From contig CM019692.1 of assembly GCA_009760885.1 (NCBI GenBank), forward strand, positions 48,147,430-48,211,429: a stretch of DNA of 64,000 nucleotides. The letters run 5' to 3'. The position numbers were made by a program, and so were the translations under genes. The notes beneath the pieces were generated by a model. The model made no database searches. It was given only the letters and a program-made list of their open reading frames with translations, and had not been told where the DNA came from. This stretch comes from Achatina immaculata (lineage: Eukaryota > Mollusca > Gastropoda > Stylommatophora > Achatinidae). This document shows, one piece after another, positions 1 through 12,400 of the stretch. Numbering within the stretch: position 1 is the first letter of the stretch; the number at the start of each line of letters is the position of its first letter.

Positions 1-60
1 AAATGCAGAAGAAGAAAAGTTGACCATGGAATAACCAGAACCATAGAGACTAAGAGACCA

Positions 61-125
61 ATCTCTCTCTCTCTCTCTCACACACACACACGCAAGCACA
101 CACTCACGCACACAGAGAGAGAGAT
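61..125. repeat. compound (CT)n(CA)n(GA)n microsatellite
   Basis: A run of CT, then CA with interruptions, then GA dinucleotides lies in what is presumably an XPO4 intron, because the first recognised exon starts at 499. The flanking 1-498 holds no exon I can match to exportin-4 with correct phase. Confidence 0.9.
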
Positions 126-498
126 CATGCAGAACTACAAACTAGAAGAAGAACCATACAAAACCAGGTGCTAGACTGTCTTTCGCTGGAAGATTTCAGG
201 AAGCACCTTCAGCTATCAAACCTTCCCATCACTGATATACTGCACAGAGATGCAGAACAAGTGAGAAAAACATGCACACTCTCCTATCTGGCATAAAGGA
301 AAAACAAATGATAAATCAGGAGACTGCAGAAGTCCTTGATCATTGTGCACATTTTCTTATAGAACCACTCCTGGTTATGGTTTCTGATAATGAGTCAGAA
401 ATATAAAAAAAAAGTTAGTTAAAGTAGGATAAGATTTTGTTCTCAATGTGTAGATCACTGTGAGATCCATTTTCACTGAGTTTTGTCCTCCCTTGCAG

Positions 499-3400
499 AT
501 TAATCGCAGCAGTTTTCAGGTTGTGTGAAGTAGAAAACCAAGCAGTAGATGCAAAGCTGGTTGACTTTCTAAGTCCTCAAGTAGGCAGCACGGTCATGTG
601 GTTCCTTGAAAGATGGTCCGATGCTTATGTCCTGCATGATGAGATGGATTATGTTGAGGTGATACATACAGTGTAATATAAACTGTAACAATCTCATAAA
701 CAGTTATAAAATAGCAAAAAGAAGTTTCATTAAAAACAGAAATAGTAATATTTTTAAACAAAGAAACTTCCCAAAGGGGCAAAGAGTAGAGACTTGCTCA
801 TTGAAACAAGCAAAAATAAAACTGGAATGAAAAAAAAAAAATAAAGGAATGTATTTGTTTATCACTGTGAAGCTGTGAGTAGAATGCTCATAAGCAGCCA
901 GTACTAGTAAGATGTTGAAACACAAGTATCGAGTTGGATTTCTTTTGACTTGTCCTGATAATCTTGCCATCTAGCACAGTCATCAGTGCTCCAAACATAA
1001 AGAAATAACTAGTAAGAAAGCATGTTGAAGCAATTATTTTATGAGTTTATTAAGAGACTGTCACCCTTCATAACAGGTGTGACCTACTAGGATTCTAAGA
1101 AGTCTTGTTGCATATGTCTACTAGAACAAAAAATATTGTGCAAAATTACAGATAACTGCTCAGTTTTTTTTTTTAACTGTAGAGTACTAATAGATTAAAA
1201 AAAAAAAACTCATCTGTATATTCTGTCTTCTGTTAACGTTTAACTCTTATGTGAGGAGCAGAGATTAAGTTACCTATGCTGTCAAGTAACCAAGATTGAG
1301 ATCTCATTCATACCTCCAACTTTTGGTAAGTTTTTCAACAGTATGTCCAGATGAGATATAAATTATGTGGTAGTGTCTATTCCAGAAAGTAAGAGAGTCT
1401 TTGTCATAAAATGCTGTTATTGCAGCAATAGTTGTCTTCATATAACGCATCAAGGGTCTAAATATAAGATTGATCATATTTGGTCTCCTTTGTTGGCATT
1501 CATTTTTAAAAATTGTATTGTTATATTTCTTCATGTTATATTTATTTTCTCAGATGAGTTTGGCTCTAGCTACTGCATTTGGCATGGATACAGATGGTGT
1601 TCGGTGGACGATAAATTTCATTCTGCGGAAAATTTTCACCACTCTCTCAGTTTGGGGGTCAGAACCGGATCTCATCAAGGACACCCTGCAGCTGCTTATC
1701 AATTTAAGTGAGCAGAGTTCCAGGTGGGCTCTTTATTTGAGCAGTTTTATTTCTCAGTAGGTTCCCACAGAAGATTATGTAGATTTATCTATTTTGTTAT
1801 GTGTTCTGTCAGCGTTTGCTTTTATTTTAGTTTGTACTTGTTTACTTGTTTATTGCATGTGATGTTTTTATAGTTTATTGTCTGCTGTTCATTTTTTTTA
1901 TTTTTAGTATTTTTTTTTTAGGTTTTAGGCAGATATGAAAATTGCAGTTTACTATTACAATTTTATTAACTTTTACATAAACATTACTTGTTAAGAGAAG
2001 TGGTGTAGTGATTAGTGTGTACATAAACATTACTTGTTAACACTTTGTTTACCACAGTTATTTACCCTGAAAAACCCCCAGTTCCCAGCCATTTTTCTGA
2101 AAAATGAACTTTTTTGAATGAACTTAGAAAAACATGCATATCTCTACTCACCCTTTAGGGAATGTAATCCAACTTGGTAGACAGACTCCCAAGACCCTCT
2201 AGTACTTCTTGAGTGCGTGATATCTTGTGAAACAATTATCTGGATGCAGTGGGACTTGACAACTTTTACAAATAAATCTTGTTTCACTCCTTTTCCCATT
2301 GACCGAGCACACTCTGCACTTCCTAGATGGTGCTTTTTTAGTGCCTTGACCCTCAAGCTTCACCAGGACATGATCCTTTACTATTCCAGATAATCTTCCT
2401 GGAGGATCCTTGCTTGGGGCCCTTTTGAGCTGTTTGGTAGGGGGTTCATTCTCAATACCTGCTTCCAAGATTTCTTGAACAGTAGAAGTGGTTTCAGAGA
2501 GCCAGAATCTTGCCACTTCAACCAGATACTGCTTATAGGTCTTCTTGTTCTTATTTAAAGCTCTGTAGATTATGTATGAGTTAAACAATGCACAGTTGAT
2601 GAGATAGAATCCTACTTTTTTGTTCCATTTCACCATCTTCCTCAAGATGTTGTAGTACGAAAGATACTGATCAGCCCTGTCTACTCCCTTCATGTGCTTG
2701 TTGTAATCAACAATGCAAATTGGTTTCATCAGTGGCTGTCCAGTTTTTCTATCAGTAGCAACTATTCTTGAATTGTGCATTGTTGATATCATGTGAACAA
2801 CTCTTTTGTCTTTCCAGACCTGAAGCAGTGTTTGGTCTTTCCGACAAAATGTGCTTTTCACTTTTCTTTATTTCTTTGGAAGCAGCTTTCAAACTTTTTG
2901 GCAGTCCTCTGTTTTCTCTAATTGTTCCACAGACTCTGGTTTTGTTTTGCAGTAGAACTTCAGCCATTGACACACTGTTGTAATAGTTGTCTTGGTATAC
3001 ATGATGCCACATTCCAAGATAGGGCCTCAGAACAGAGAGGACTGTTTCTTCTAGCTTCTTTCCTTCTCCTGTATATATTTCCATGTTTAGTATGTAGTCT
3101 GTGTCACTCTCACACACTAGTCTCACAAGGATCCCATACTTTGTTAACTTTGAAGGATTATATGTCCTAAATTTCAGTTTTCTTCTCCAAGGAATCATTC
3201 CTTCGTCAAGCGAAAGCTGCTGTTTTGGTTTATACAGCTCCTGAAACTTAGGCAAAAAATAATCCAGCAGAGGTTTTATTTTGCCAATTCTGCCTGTTTC
3301 TGGAAGTATCAGAGTTATCAGAGAAATGCAGAAAGGTCAGAAGATGCTCAAATTTACCTCTGCACATTGTTTTGGAAAATATTGGAGTTTCCAGAAGAGG

Positions 3401-6400
3401 GTCTGTTGTCCAGTACTCTTTCCAGTGTGGCTTCCTAGTCTGGCCCATCAAAATGATTAATCCAAGGAATTTTTTCATGTCTGCAGGTGTTATGTTTTCA
3501 GACAAAAAGGTAGTAGGTTTGTGCATATGTTGGGTCTATGCACAATATAAATTTTCATGATGAGCTAACAGTTCAAAAAAATCACTCCCAAACATTATAC
3601 TGCAAATTTCCTCTATGCTGTCTGGTTTGTTTACGTTCACTGAAACACCAGGATTTCCTAGAAAATTTTCAAGAACTGGTGTAGAATCAATGTTACTCCA
3701 CACACCTATATCACTGCCAACTATATCACACGAAAAATGTAAAATACTTGCAACTGGAACATTATATCTTGACACTGAATCACAGTCACTGTCACCAGAA
3801 GTTTCACTATCTGATGCAGCAACACTGTGCCTAGTTATCATATTTTTAATCCGATCGCCGTCACAGGAATCACTTTCACACACGTCATTTTCATTAGAAG
3901 AATCATTAAATAGTGATTTTTCATCATCACTAAGGCAATCTGACAACAAATCATAGCACATTTCAGCGCCAACGGCAGTATCTTCGAGAGAAGCATGCTC
4001 CGCCATTTCGAAAAAATGTCGACTTGCGAAATCTCGCGAAACATGTGTTCCCAACAGCTGAAACCGCGAGATTTCTATTTTTTTAAAGTTACGAAGATTG
4101 AAAACAATATTTTATTATATTAACTTTGCAGTAAAAATACAGACAACCAAAAATTATTTTAAATAACACACTAGAAACAGTTTAAATAAGACAACCATCG
4201 AATACAGCAAATCCGTCTTTCAGCCAACAACACATGGAAACCGGAAATACGGATTTCCTCGTATTTGGCCCGGGAAGTGTTAAGAGAAGTGGTGTAGTGA
4301 TTAGTGTGTACATAAACATTACTTGTTAAGAGAAGTGGTGTAGTGATTAGTGTGTACATAAACATTACTTGTTAAGAGAAGTGGTGTAGTGGTTAGTGTG
4401 TACATAAACATTACTTGTTAAGAGAAGTGGTGTAGTGATTAGTGTGTACATAAACATTACTTGTTAAGAGAAGTGGTTAGTGTGTACATAAACATTACTT
4501 GTTAAGAGAAGTGGTGTAGTGATTAGTGTGTACATAAACATTACTTGTTAAGAGAAGTGGTGTAGTGATTAGTGTGTACATAAACATTACTTGTTAAGAG
4601 AAGTGGTGTAGTGATTAGTGTGTACATAAACATTACTTGTTAAGAGAAGTGGTGTAGTGATTAGTGTGTACATAAACATTACTTGTTAAGAGAAGTGGTG
4701 TAGTGATTAGTGTGTACATAAACATTACTTGTTAAGAGAAGTGGTGTAGTGGTTAGTGTGCATGTCTCTCATGTGGAGGTTGATAGTTCAAAGTCCAGTC
4801 GGATGTGCCCCAGTTGTAGAAATGGGTGCCTTGTTTTTCCAGAGGAAGGAAAAGCTGCCAGGTATCGTGCTGACCACATGACTCTTGCATGCCATCAGGT
4901 AAGGAAAATATGGCCACTATTGCCAAATCTCATGGTCTCTGTCTCACATGATAGGACTAGATTTTTTTTATTCATAGTTTTTGATATGCATATTTAATAT
5001 TTCCTGTCTGTGGCCCATACAGAAGTGACGAAAAGGGATAGACCACGAGGTAGACCTAGATAGTGATGGTGAAATAGCCTAGAAAAAAAATGTATACATT
5101 CTTGCAATGGACAGTTGACAAGAAAAGATCATTAAAAGAGAAATGGAGATGTATCTTATCTGCAGCAATGAACCTCAGCAGCTCATAAAACTGCTGAATT
5201 CAACAGCTTCTTAAAGAAGAAGAGCAACAACTTTTAATATAATTTTTTTTTTTTTTTTAATAACTTCTCATGAATCATCACAGTGAATTTTTGCTACCTC
5301 TTCACTGTTTGTTTCTGAAATTATAGCTACATTTATATGTACACAAAATTTCAGGATGTGCACATTTTTTTGTACATTAGATAGAAACAAATATGTGAGA
5401 TTTTTAGAAATAAATTTCTGAGATATTTTTTTGTTTTTAATACACAGAGCGGTGTATCTCATTCAGTCAGAAGTGTTATGGAATCTTGTTCGGTTAGAAT
5501 CTCATCAGGAGCCGCCAGTCTCGACTCTCTCACCTGAAGCGCGGCGGCAGTTCATGAGGGCAATGGTTTTAGCGGGCTGTGGCATCAAAGATTCTGGGCA
5601 GGAAGAACAGTATTGGAAACTGGTACATTCTTCAGTTAGATTGCACAGTGATGTAGCTTTAGTTGTGGGTGACAGTTGTGTGTTTATTTTGTTGTCTGTA
5701 CATTTGGCAATATCACAGAAGTCTGGGATGAAGTCTGAAAATGCAGAGTTATGAAATTGTCATGTATGCTGAAAGGGTAAACAACTCTGGCATTTCATGA
5801 GAAAATATAATAAAGTTAAAAGTTTGTTGATCAAACCCTACAACATTTCAAAGTTAAGGAAAAAAGTAATTAATGGTAAACCTCAGAGTGATGAAAAGAC
5901 CAGTCATGGGCAGTTATACTTGCCCAATGTGAAGATATCCATGTCATAATAGCACACAAACAAAAAAAAAACCACTGGAAATGGATTGGTCATGTGCTCT
6001 GAAGAGACCCCAGCAACATTGCTAAAACATGAACACCCAAGGGAAAAAAGGAGGAGAGGTGACTCAAGACTACCTGGTGGAGAATTGTAGAAGCGGAAAT
6101 GACTGGCATGCACCACAGCTAGGCACAATACAAAGACTGGCTACAGACAGATTAGTGAGGAGAGTTTGTTGCTGCCCTGCAAGACTCCAGAGGGCATACT
6201 GGACAATGATTGCTTAGCCAATTGCCGACCAAGGACATGGATGGATGGATAAGCAGTTAAAAATCTAGTGGTTAAAACATCTAAGATTATACAGAGTTGT
6301 TACTAGCAACCTGAAAAAACAGAGAGATAGATCAGAAAAAAAACAAAAAGACAAGTACATGTTGAGAAGTAGAGAGAAGAAAGAAAAAAATAAATGATAT

Positions 6401-9400
6401 GGAATATTTTTTTGAATGTACCATTACTGAAAGGTTGATGAAGCTTACAGCAAACAGAAGCCCATTGTGAAGAATGCAGTGAGGATGATTTTAATGTTTT
6501 AGCTAATGTTCAAACTAAAGAATAAGTGTATTATGTTGATTTCAGTTACCTCACGGTCAGATCCTGGCTGGGATTAGCTGTATAGTATATCTTTACACAT
6601 GTCCACACATGAAAGTTTATAAATGTGGTTAATAATGTATATTGCTTCAGATAAATGTGGTAAGAAACAAAATGGCAAAATCCTGACAACCAAGTTGGGG
6701 AAAGTTGCCTCTGAAAATGTAGAATATCAGCCCATTCTGGATTATACAGGCATCTGAGTGATGAAATTGTTAGTGCACCTGTCTCATGGCAAAGGTTGGG
6801 AGTTTGAATCTGGCCGGAGGCACCTCAGGCACCCAGCTATAGAAATGGGTACATGACTTCTTCTGGAGCTGGGGAAGGAAAGGCGGCCAGGAGTGATGCT
6901 GACCATGTCACCCTCTAGTGTGCTGACAGGTCAAGGAAAATATGAGCACTAACACCATATCCCTATGTGCCTCTAAGGCATGACAGGGTTACCTTTATCT
7001 TTTTTTTTTTTTTTTAACCTGGATTATTCCGTACTGGGGCAGTCAGTGCATGAGATGAAAACAAAATATCCTGAGTTGGTCGGGCACATGAATACAAGAA
7101 TAAGCCCAAGTCCATGGCAAATTGTGAAAAAAAAAAAACAAACCATTATTGTACCAGTAAATCATTAGACTTTTGGCAGCTGTAAATGTTTTAGCTGATA
7201 CAGTGGTATTGCTTGAGTGTAAAAGATAATGGTAAAATCCCAGTTTCCATGCCTTTAAGATATATTGGGGTTACAGTGTTAGGCTTGTATTTCAAAGACC
7301 ATCAGCACAAGAAAGTTTGGTATGGTTAGTATCATGCCTGGCTGCATTTACCTTCCCAGATTTCTCTCTGGTACCTTTTTTTTTTTTTTTAAAGAGACTG
7401 GGTGTTTGCATATTGAGAAAGATGTCTCTTAATGATATTGGTGAGTCTTTCTGCCATCATAAGCTCAAAGATGTTAAAGCTGATGACATGGCGAGGAACT
7501 ATATCATCTTCTCATAGTTATTATGTTTAGTTAATGTACATGAATAAGTGAAAATGCCAGAGGGAAATAGTGAAACTTCATTTTTCACAGTTGAATATCA
7601 TATTTGCAGCTTTTGCAGTCCAATCATGAGAGGTTCCTTCATTTAGTGGAGTCTGAAGATTTTAAATCTGGCAAGGAAGGAAGTAGGCGGCAGTTTTTAT
7701 ACTTGTTGGAATCTCTGATTGGGGTTGCTATGGCTACACAGAATTCCATTGCTAAAGAAATGTTCCAGGTGGGTTTTGTGAGTCAGTTTAGAGTCTTTTG
7801 TTTTGTTTTCTTTGGTTATGCTGGCTAATACAGTGTACTTGCCACTGCTGTAGCCTACATCTTTGGTATATATTTGTTGTGATTCTGTTGGTTGTTTCAT
7901 TATGTAGGTTGGTTCCATTCATGTTTTCTAAGAACATGGCATTTGTTTTTGTTTTTTTTTTTCTCTAGGGCTCTAGGAAATATTTTCTTTCTTTTTCGCT
8001 CACAGTATGTTTGTTGCTTGTTTTGTTTCGTTTGTTTATTCATTGTTGGTATCATGCATATGATAGAACTTTTTTTTTTTTTATGTTATGGACAAGCTCT
8101 TGTTTGTAAGTATTTTATAAAAAGCAGCTATTGCCTTTACTGTTCTCACCTTGATGTTGGTTGTGTGTATTCCTTCTGCTGTATGGTTCTTTAGTAGTTG
8201 AATTGATTCTGAAGTCTGTCTCTACCTATCAGAATCACACTGTGCCATAATATTTACTTTTCTTCTTGATATCACCGTTGTTTCCTTGTGGCTTAATTCT
8301 GAACAGCTCCACTGCATTTTTGTTAGCTGTTGATTTCAGCATATTATAAGCCAAATGTATGAAGTTGTTGATATTGTGACTAGCTGTTTTCATTCTTTTC
8401 AAATTTTAGAAATCTTTCTGTATAGTGGGGAGAGGTTGACTGAGAGAATACAGTCTTTATCTTGGCTCTCTTCTGTTTCTTGCCCTAAGTGGCTGTCTGT
8501 TCTCAGTGCTGATGGTTTATTCTGGTAATGGTTGTTAATAATTTATATTCTGCGTAATCTTTTAGACAGTTATGTCATTTCTTTATGCTCTTCTCAAAAG
8601 TGTGTGTAACAGATTAAGCATGTATTGTTGTTCTGCTGTTGAGGTGAATCAGAATATTCTTTACATGATGACCGAAGAAATGGCAGCTCTATTTATATAA
8701 GCCTAGCCAAGATTTGAAAGCAAATGAATGAAGGAAAACCTTATATATTGTTAATATATATAATTTGTTGTGATAGCAGGTCAGGAATCTTGACAACTTG
8801 GCATATAGTTAATCATAATTTTGGTTTTTATTCTTCAGTTCATGATGCCGTTACTTGGTCATGTGATCAAGGCCATCGACATCCATCACAATTATGCAGA
8901 TATTGTAATCACAAGCTTTGAACTATTTTCTGAAGTTGTTGCAAAGATGTTACCATTCCTGAATACTGTGAGTAGTAACAAATGATTATTTCCAGCAAAA
9001 TAAGCTTTGTTTAGTTTCTTACAAAAAGCATGCTCACAATAAAATTAATACTGACATTAACAATTTGTATATATTATATATATATATATATATATCATTA
9101 ACCAACTGAGCTGACGGCCTGCATGAAGGATCATGTACTCTGGAGAAACATAATAGCCAACGCCAGTCGGCACGGCACCTGATGATGATGATGATATATC
9201 ATTAACTATAGAAAAACATGATTTTTTAGTTAACCACACACATTTCACTGATTTTCTGTCATCATGTACACAGGATCTTAGCTGATTATAATGCTCTATT
9301 CAGCATGACTGAATGGTCCTTGTGCATTTCCATACAGAATTAATATTTTTGTTGTCCACTTATCTTCAGGTTGATTCTCAAACACTGTGCGAGCTTTGCC

Positions 9401-12400
9401 TGTCAGCCATTCAGATGTTTGCTAGGCATAATGTGGGTGAGTTCAGGTTAAAAGATAACTTGGTTGCTTGTTAATTGTCAGCGGGAAGTCCTTTGGTCCC
9501 ATCGGATTGTTAATACTTACTGTGTGTCAGTGGTATCAAAACTATGGTTTGCAGACACCATTGTGCAGGTCTTGATTATGTAGAATAATACCAAGTCAGA
9601 GGGTTTTGCAGGGAGGCCATGGAGTTGTTAAAGGGAACTGTGATGAATTAATTATTATTGGTTTTAAGGTTCAGTACCTGAAAAAGTTTGAGAACCACTG
9701 TCTGTGTAATATTTTGGAGTTTTCAGTAAGCTTTTAAAAAGCCTTTTTATTGTATTGCATCCACAGTGAGCTTGCATACACATATGGCTAACATACTAGA
9801 ATTTGTCTTCTAGGAATAGTAAACAGGTTAGACACAAAGAGTGCATTAGAAAATGCACTGAGTGTTTGGATTTCAACAGCTTAGAGGAATAAAGATGAGG
9901 GTAAACCTATCATGCCTTAGAAGCACCCAGGGGGATGTAGTGTTTGTGCCTATTATTCCATGACATGTCAGCACATGAGAAGATGATGGTGGTCAGCATA
10001 ATGCCTTGCAAGTTTTCATTCCCCATCTCCAGAAATACCTTAGACCTCATTTTTACAGGTCAGGTACCTCCTTCCAGACTTCAGCCATCGAGTTTCATTA
10101 TAAAGAGATTAGTGCACTAACTACTGTGCTACTCAGGTGACTTTTATAGGCTTGCATGTTACATTAAATTATAAGAAATGAAAAATCAGTAATCCTGAAA
10201 TGCTGCCACATAAGAAAATATCTTTTTTTTTCATGTGAATGATATCCTGTTTTCCATTCATGTGCTGATAGACTGTGTGTGGTTTGGTTTGGTGTAATTC
10301 ACTCATCTGGCAGATAATTTCAATCTTTAGAGGCTGTCATCCCCACCAGTTTTGGGTGGTGTGCCAGGACCTTATTTCTACGTCTGAGGTGACTGGAGGA
10401 TGCCAGTAGCAGGTCACAAACCCAAAACATTTGGTCAGGAGGACACTACTCTACTTGTGACACCATGTAGCCATTCAGATACTTATAATCAGGAAAATTA
10501 CAAAACTGGCCAGGCAATGAAAGGAGGAGGGGAAATTAAGGTGATACATTACAGCTGCTCTGCTGTTTTGAGATTTCATTATTCAGGCGATGAAAGAGAC
10601 AGTGTTTTTATTTTTATTGCATGAATAACACTTACAATTTTGGGGTAAAAATGTTTGGTTGCTTGTGTTGCAGGTCGGCAGTGCATATCTGCAGAAGATG
10701 AGCAAGAAACTAAATTTAAGGACATCATCCTTATAATGGAGATGCTTACCAATTTAATGTCAAAGGATATCCTAGATTTCAACAAAGGTAAATTATGTCT
10801 GAGATCTTTTTTTTTTTTTCATCACTGAGTGCCAGATATTGGTGACAAAGTTTAGGGTATGATTGGAAGGAGCTGGTGATTCTGTCCTCTGGGCAGTCTC
10901 CAGTGACAGATCACATTGTGCTGAACACACAGACTTTAACTCTTGGCTGATCCAGTCCACATGATACCCTTGTGAAACTTTTGCAAGAATTTCTAATGTA
11001 GTATCTGGAGACTTCTCTGATTTTCTGTGAAGCTTCAGTGCTGTCTTGTATAGCTGATGTAAGAATAGCCATACAAGCTGTTTGTATTTGAACTGGCTGG
11101 AGTTGAGGAATGTTCTTTCATTTTTTTTTTTTTCCCATGATGTTATACTTGTAAATAGACTTTACTGTTGTTTCCCGGAGGTATAATGTCTGCGGATAAC
11201 TTTCTTACACAGAAACTGCAGAAGGTCACAAGCTGTTTTTCCTCAGCTCCTGTTCTTCTGTTTTCTCGGAACTGCCAAGCTGGTGTTCCTTGCAGCTGAT
11301 GTGGTGAAGATGTTGAGGTGTTCCTTGCAGCTGATGTGGTGAAGATGTTGAGGCACGGCGTCTTGACAGATTGGGGCTGGGTTACAGTGGCTGTTTTTTT
11401 AGTCCCTGAGTGAAGCCGAAAAGGAGGGGGTTATGCAGTGCTTCTTTAGCAGGCTTCACCGCCATGGGGTCTGTGGTGATCCCTGCCCCACAGCCAGGCT
11501 AGGCCACTTACTTCTCCAATGAGGAGAATCTATTTTTTTCTCATTTATCATACATTCTTACATACTGGCACTCATTTTTCTTGATTCCTGTTTACTTCTT
11601 CTTCTTCTTCATTCACCTGCAAAAGGGTTTTGTGTCACAGTTAGCTGCCTTCAGCACAACAGCTTGACTTCCCAGTGTGATCCCTATTCACTTGGCCAGG
11701 GTACTCTCTGTTTTCAGGTGCACCACTGGGAGGTAGAATAGTCTTGGCCAGTTGTGGTATGCCAGCCCTAGCGCAAGCAGCAAGCCATGAATCACTGAGT
11801 GACTGCTATCTCACTGAACTTGGCTAATACCCCGTTTTCTTTCTTTGATTCTGTTTCTCTTCTCCCCCCCCCGGAAGTATTTGGTTGTTTTTTTTTTGTT
11901 TTTTTAGCCTTAAGTTCCTTCAGCTTCTAAAATGTTTTCATTCTGTTACAATTTCAGATGAGCAAGTGAATGGAGCTAGTACCGTTATTGATGGTGCAAC
12001 TGTTGTGATTTTTGGCCTAGAGTTGATTGTTCCACTGATGAGTGCAGAAATGTTAAAAGTAGGACTTTTACAGTTTCTTTAAAGTAAATGTGTGATTTAC
12101 AGTCTAAATTTTCCTGATAGACATTATAGGGAACTGAATTTGCTGTGGCAGTATGGGTTGCAGTATGGTTGCTAAACTTAACCAGTGAACAAAGACAAGT
12201 GAAAAATAGAGCGTTGCTCACTACATCATGTGAGCATAGTATTGAGATCAAGAAGGGCAAGTTTAGTTAAGAATATAGTCATCTGAGTGAGAGACTTCTT
12301 TGATGATGGAGCTCTGAAGATGGTTGCCTGGAGTAAGTTGCTGTGATGAAAGTGGTATTTGTCTGTGTGATGCAGGCAGAGCATGCTTGAGAAAAGTATT

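Noticed and set aside
168..262. Open stretch after an AG (CLSLEDFRKHLQLSNLPIT-like) before a GTGAGA donor, as a possible upstream XPO4 exon
   Set aside because: It ends in phase 0, whereas the exon at 499 needs a phase-2 partner, and the residues do not resemble the exportin-4 region expected there.
7892..8194. 100-aa hydrophobic plus-strand frame
   Set aside because: Low-complexity T-rich intronic sequence between XPO4 exons at 7768 and 8839; hydrophobicity follows from poly-T.
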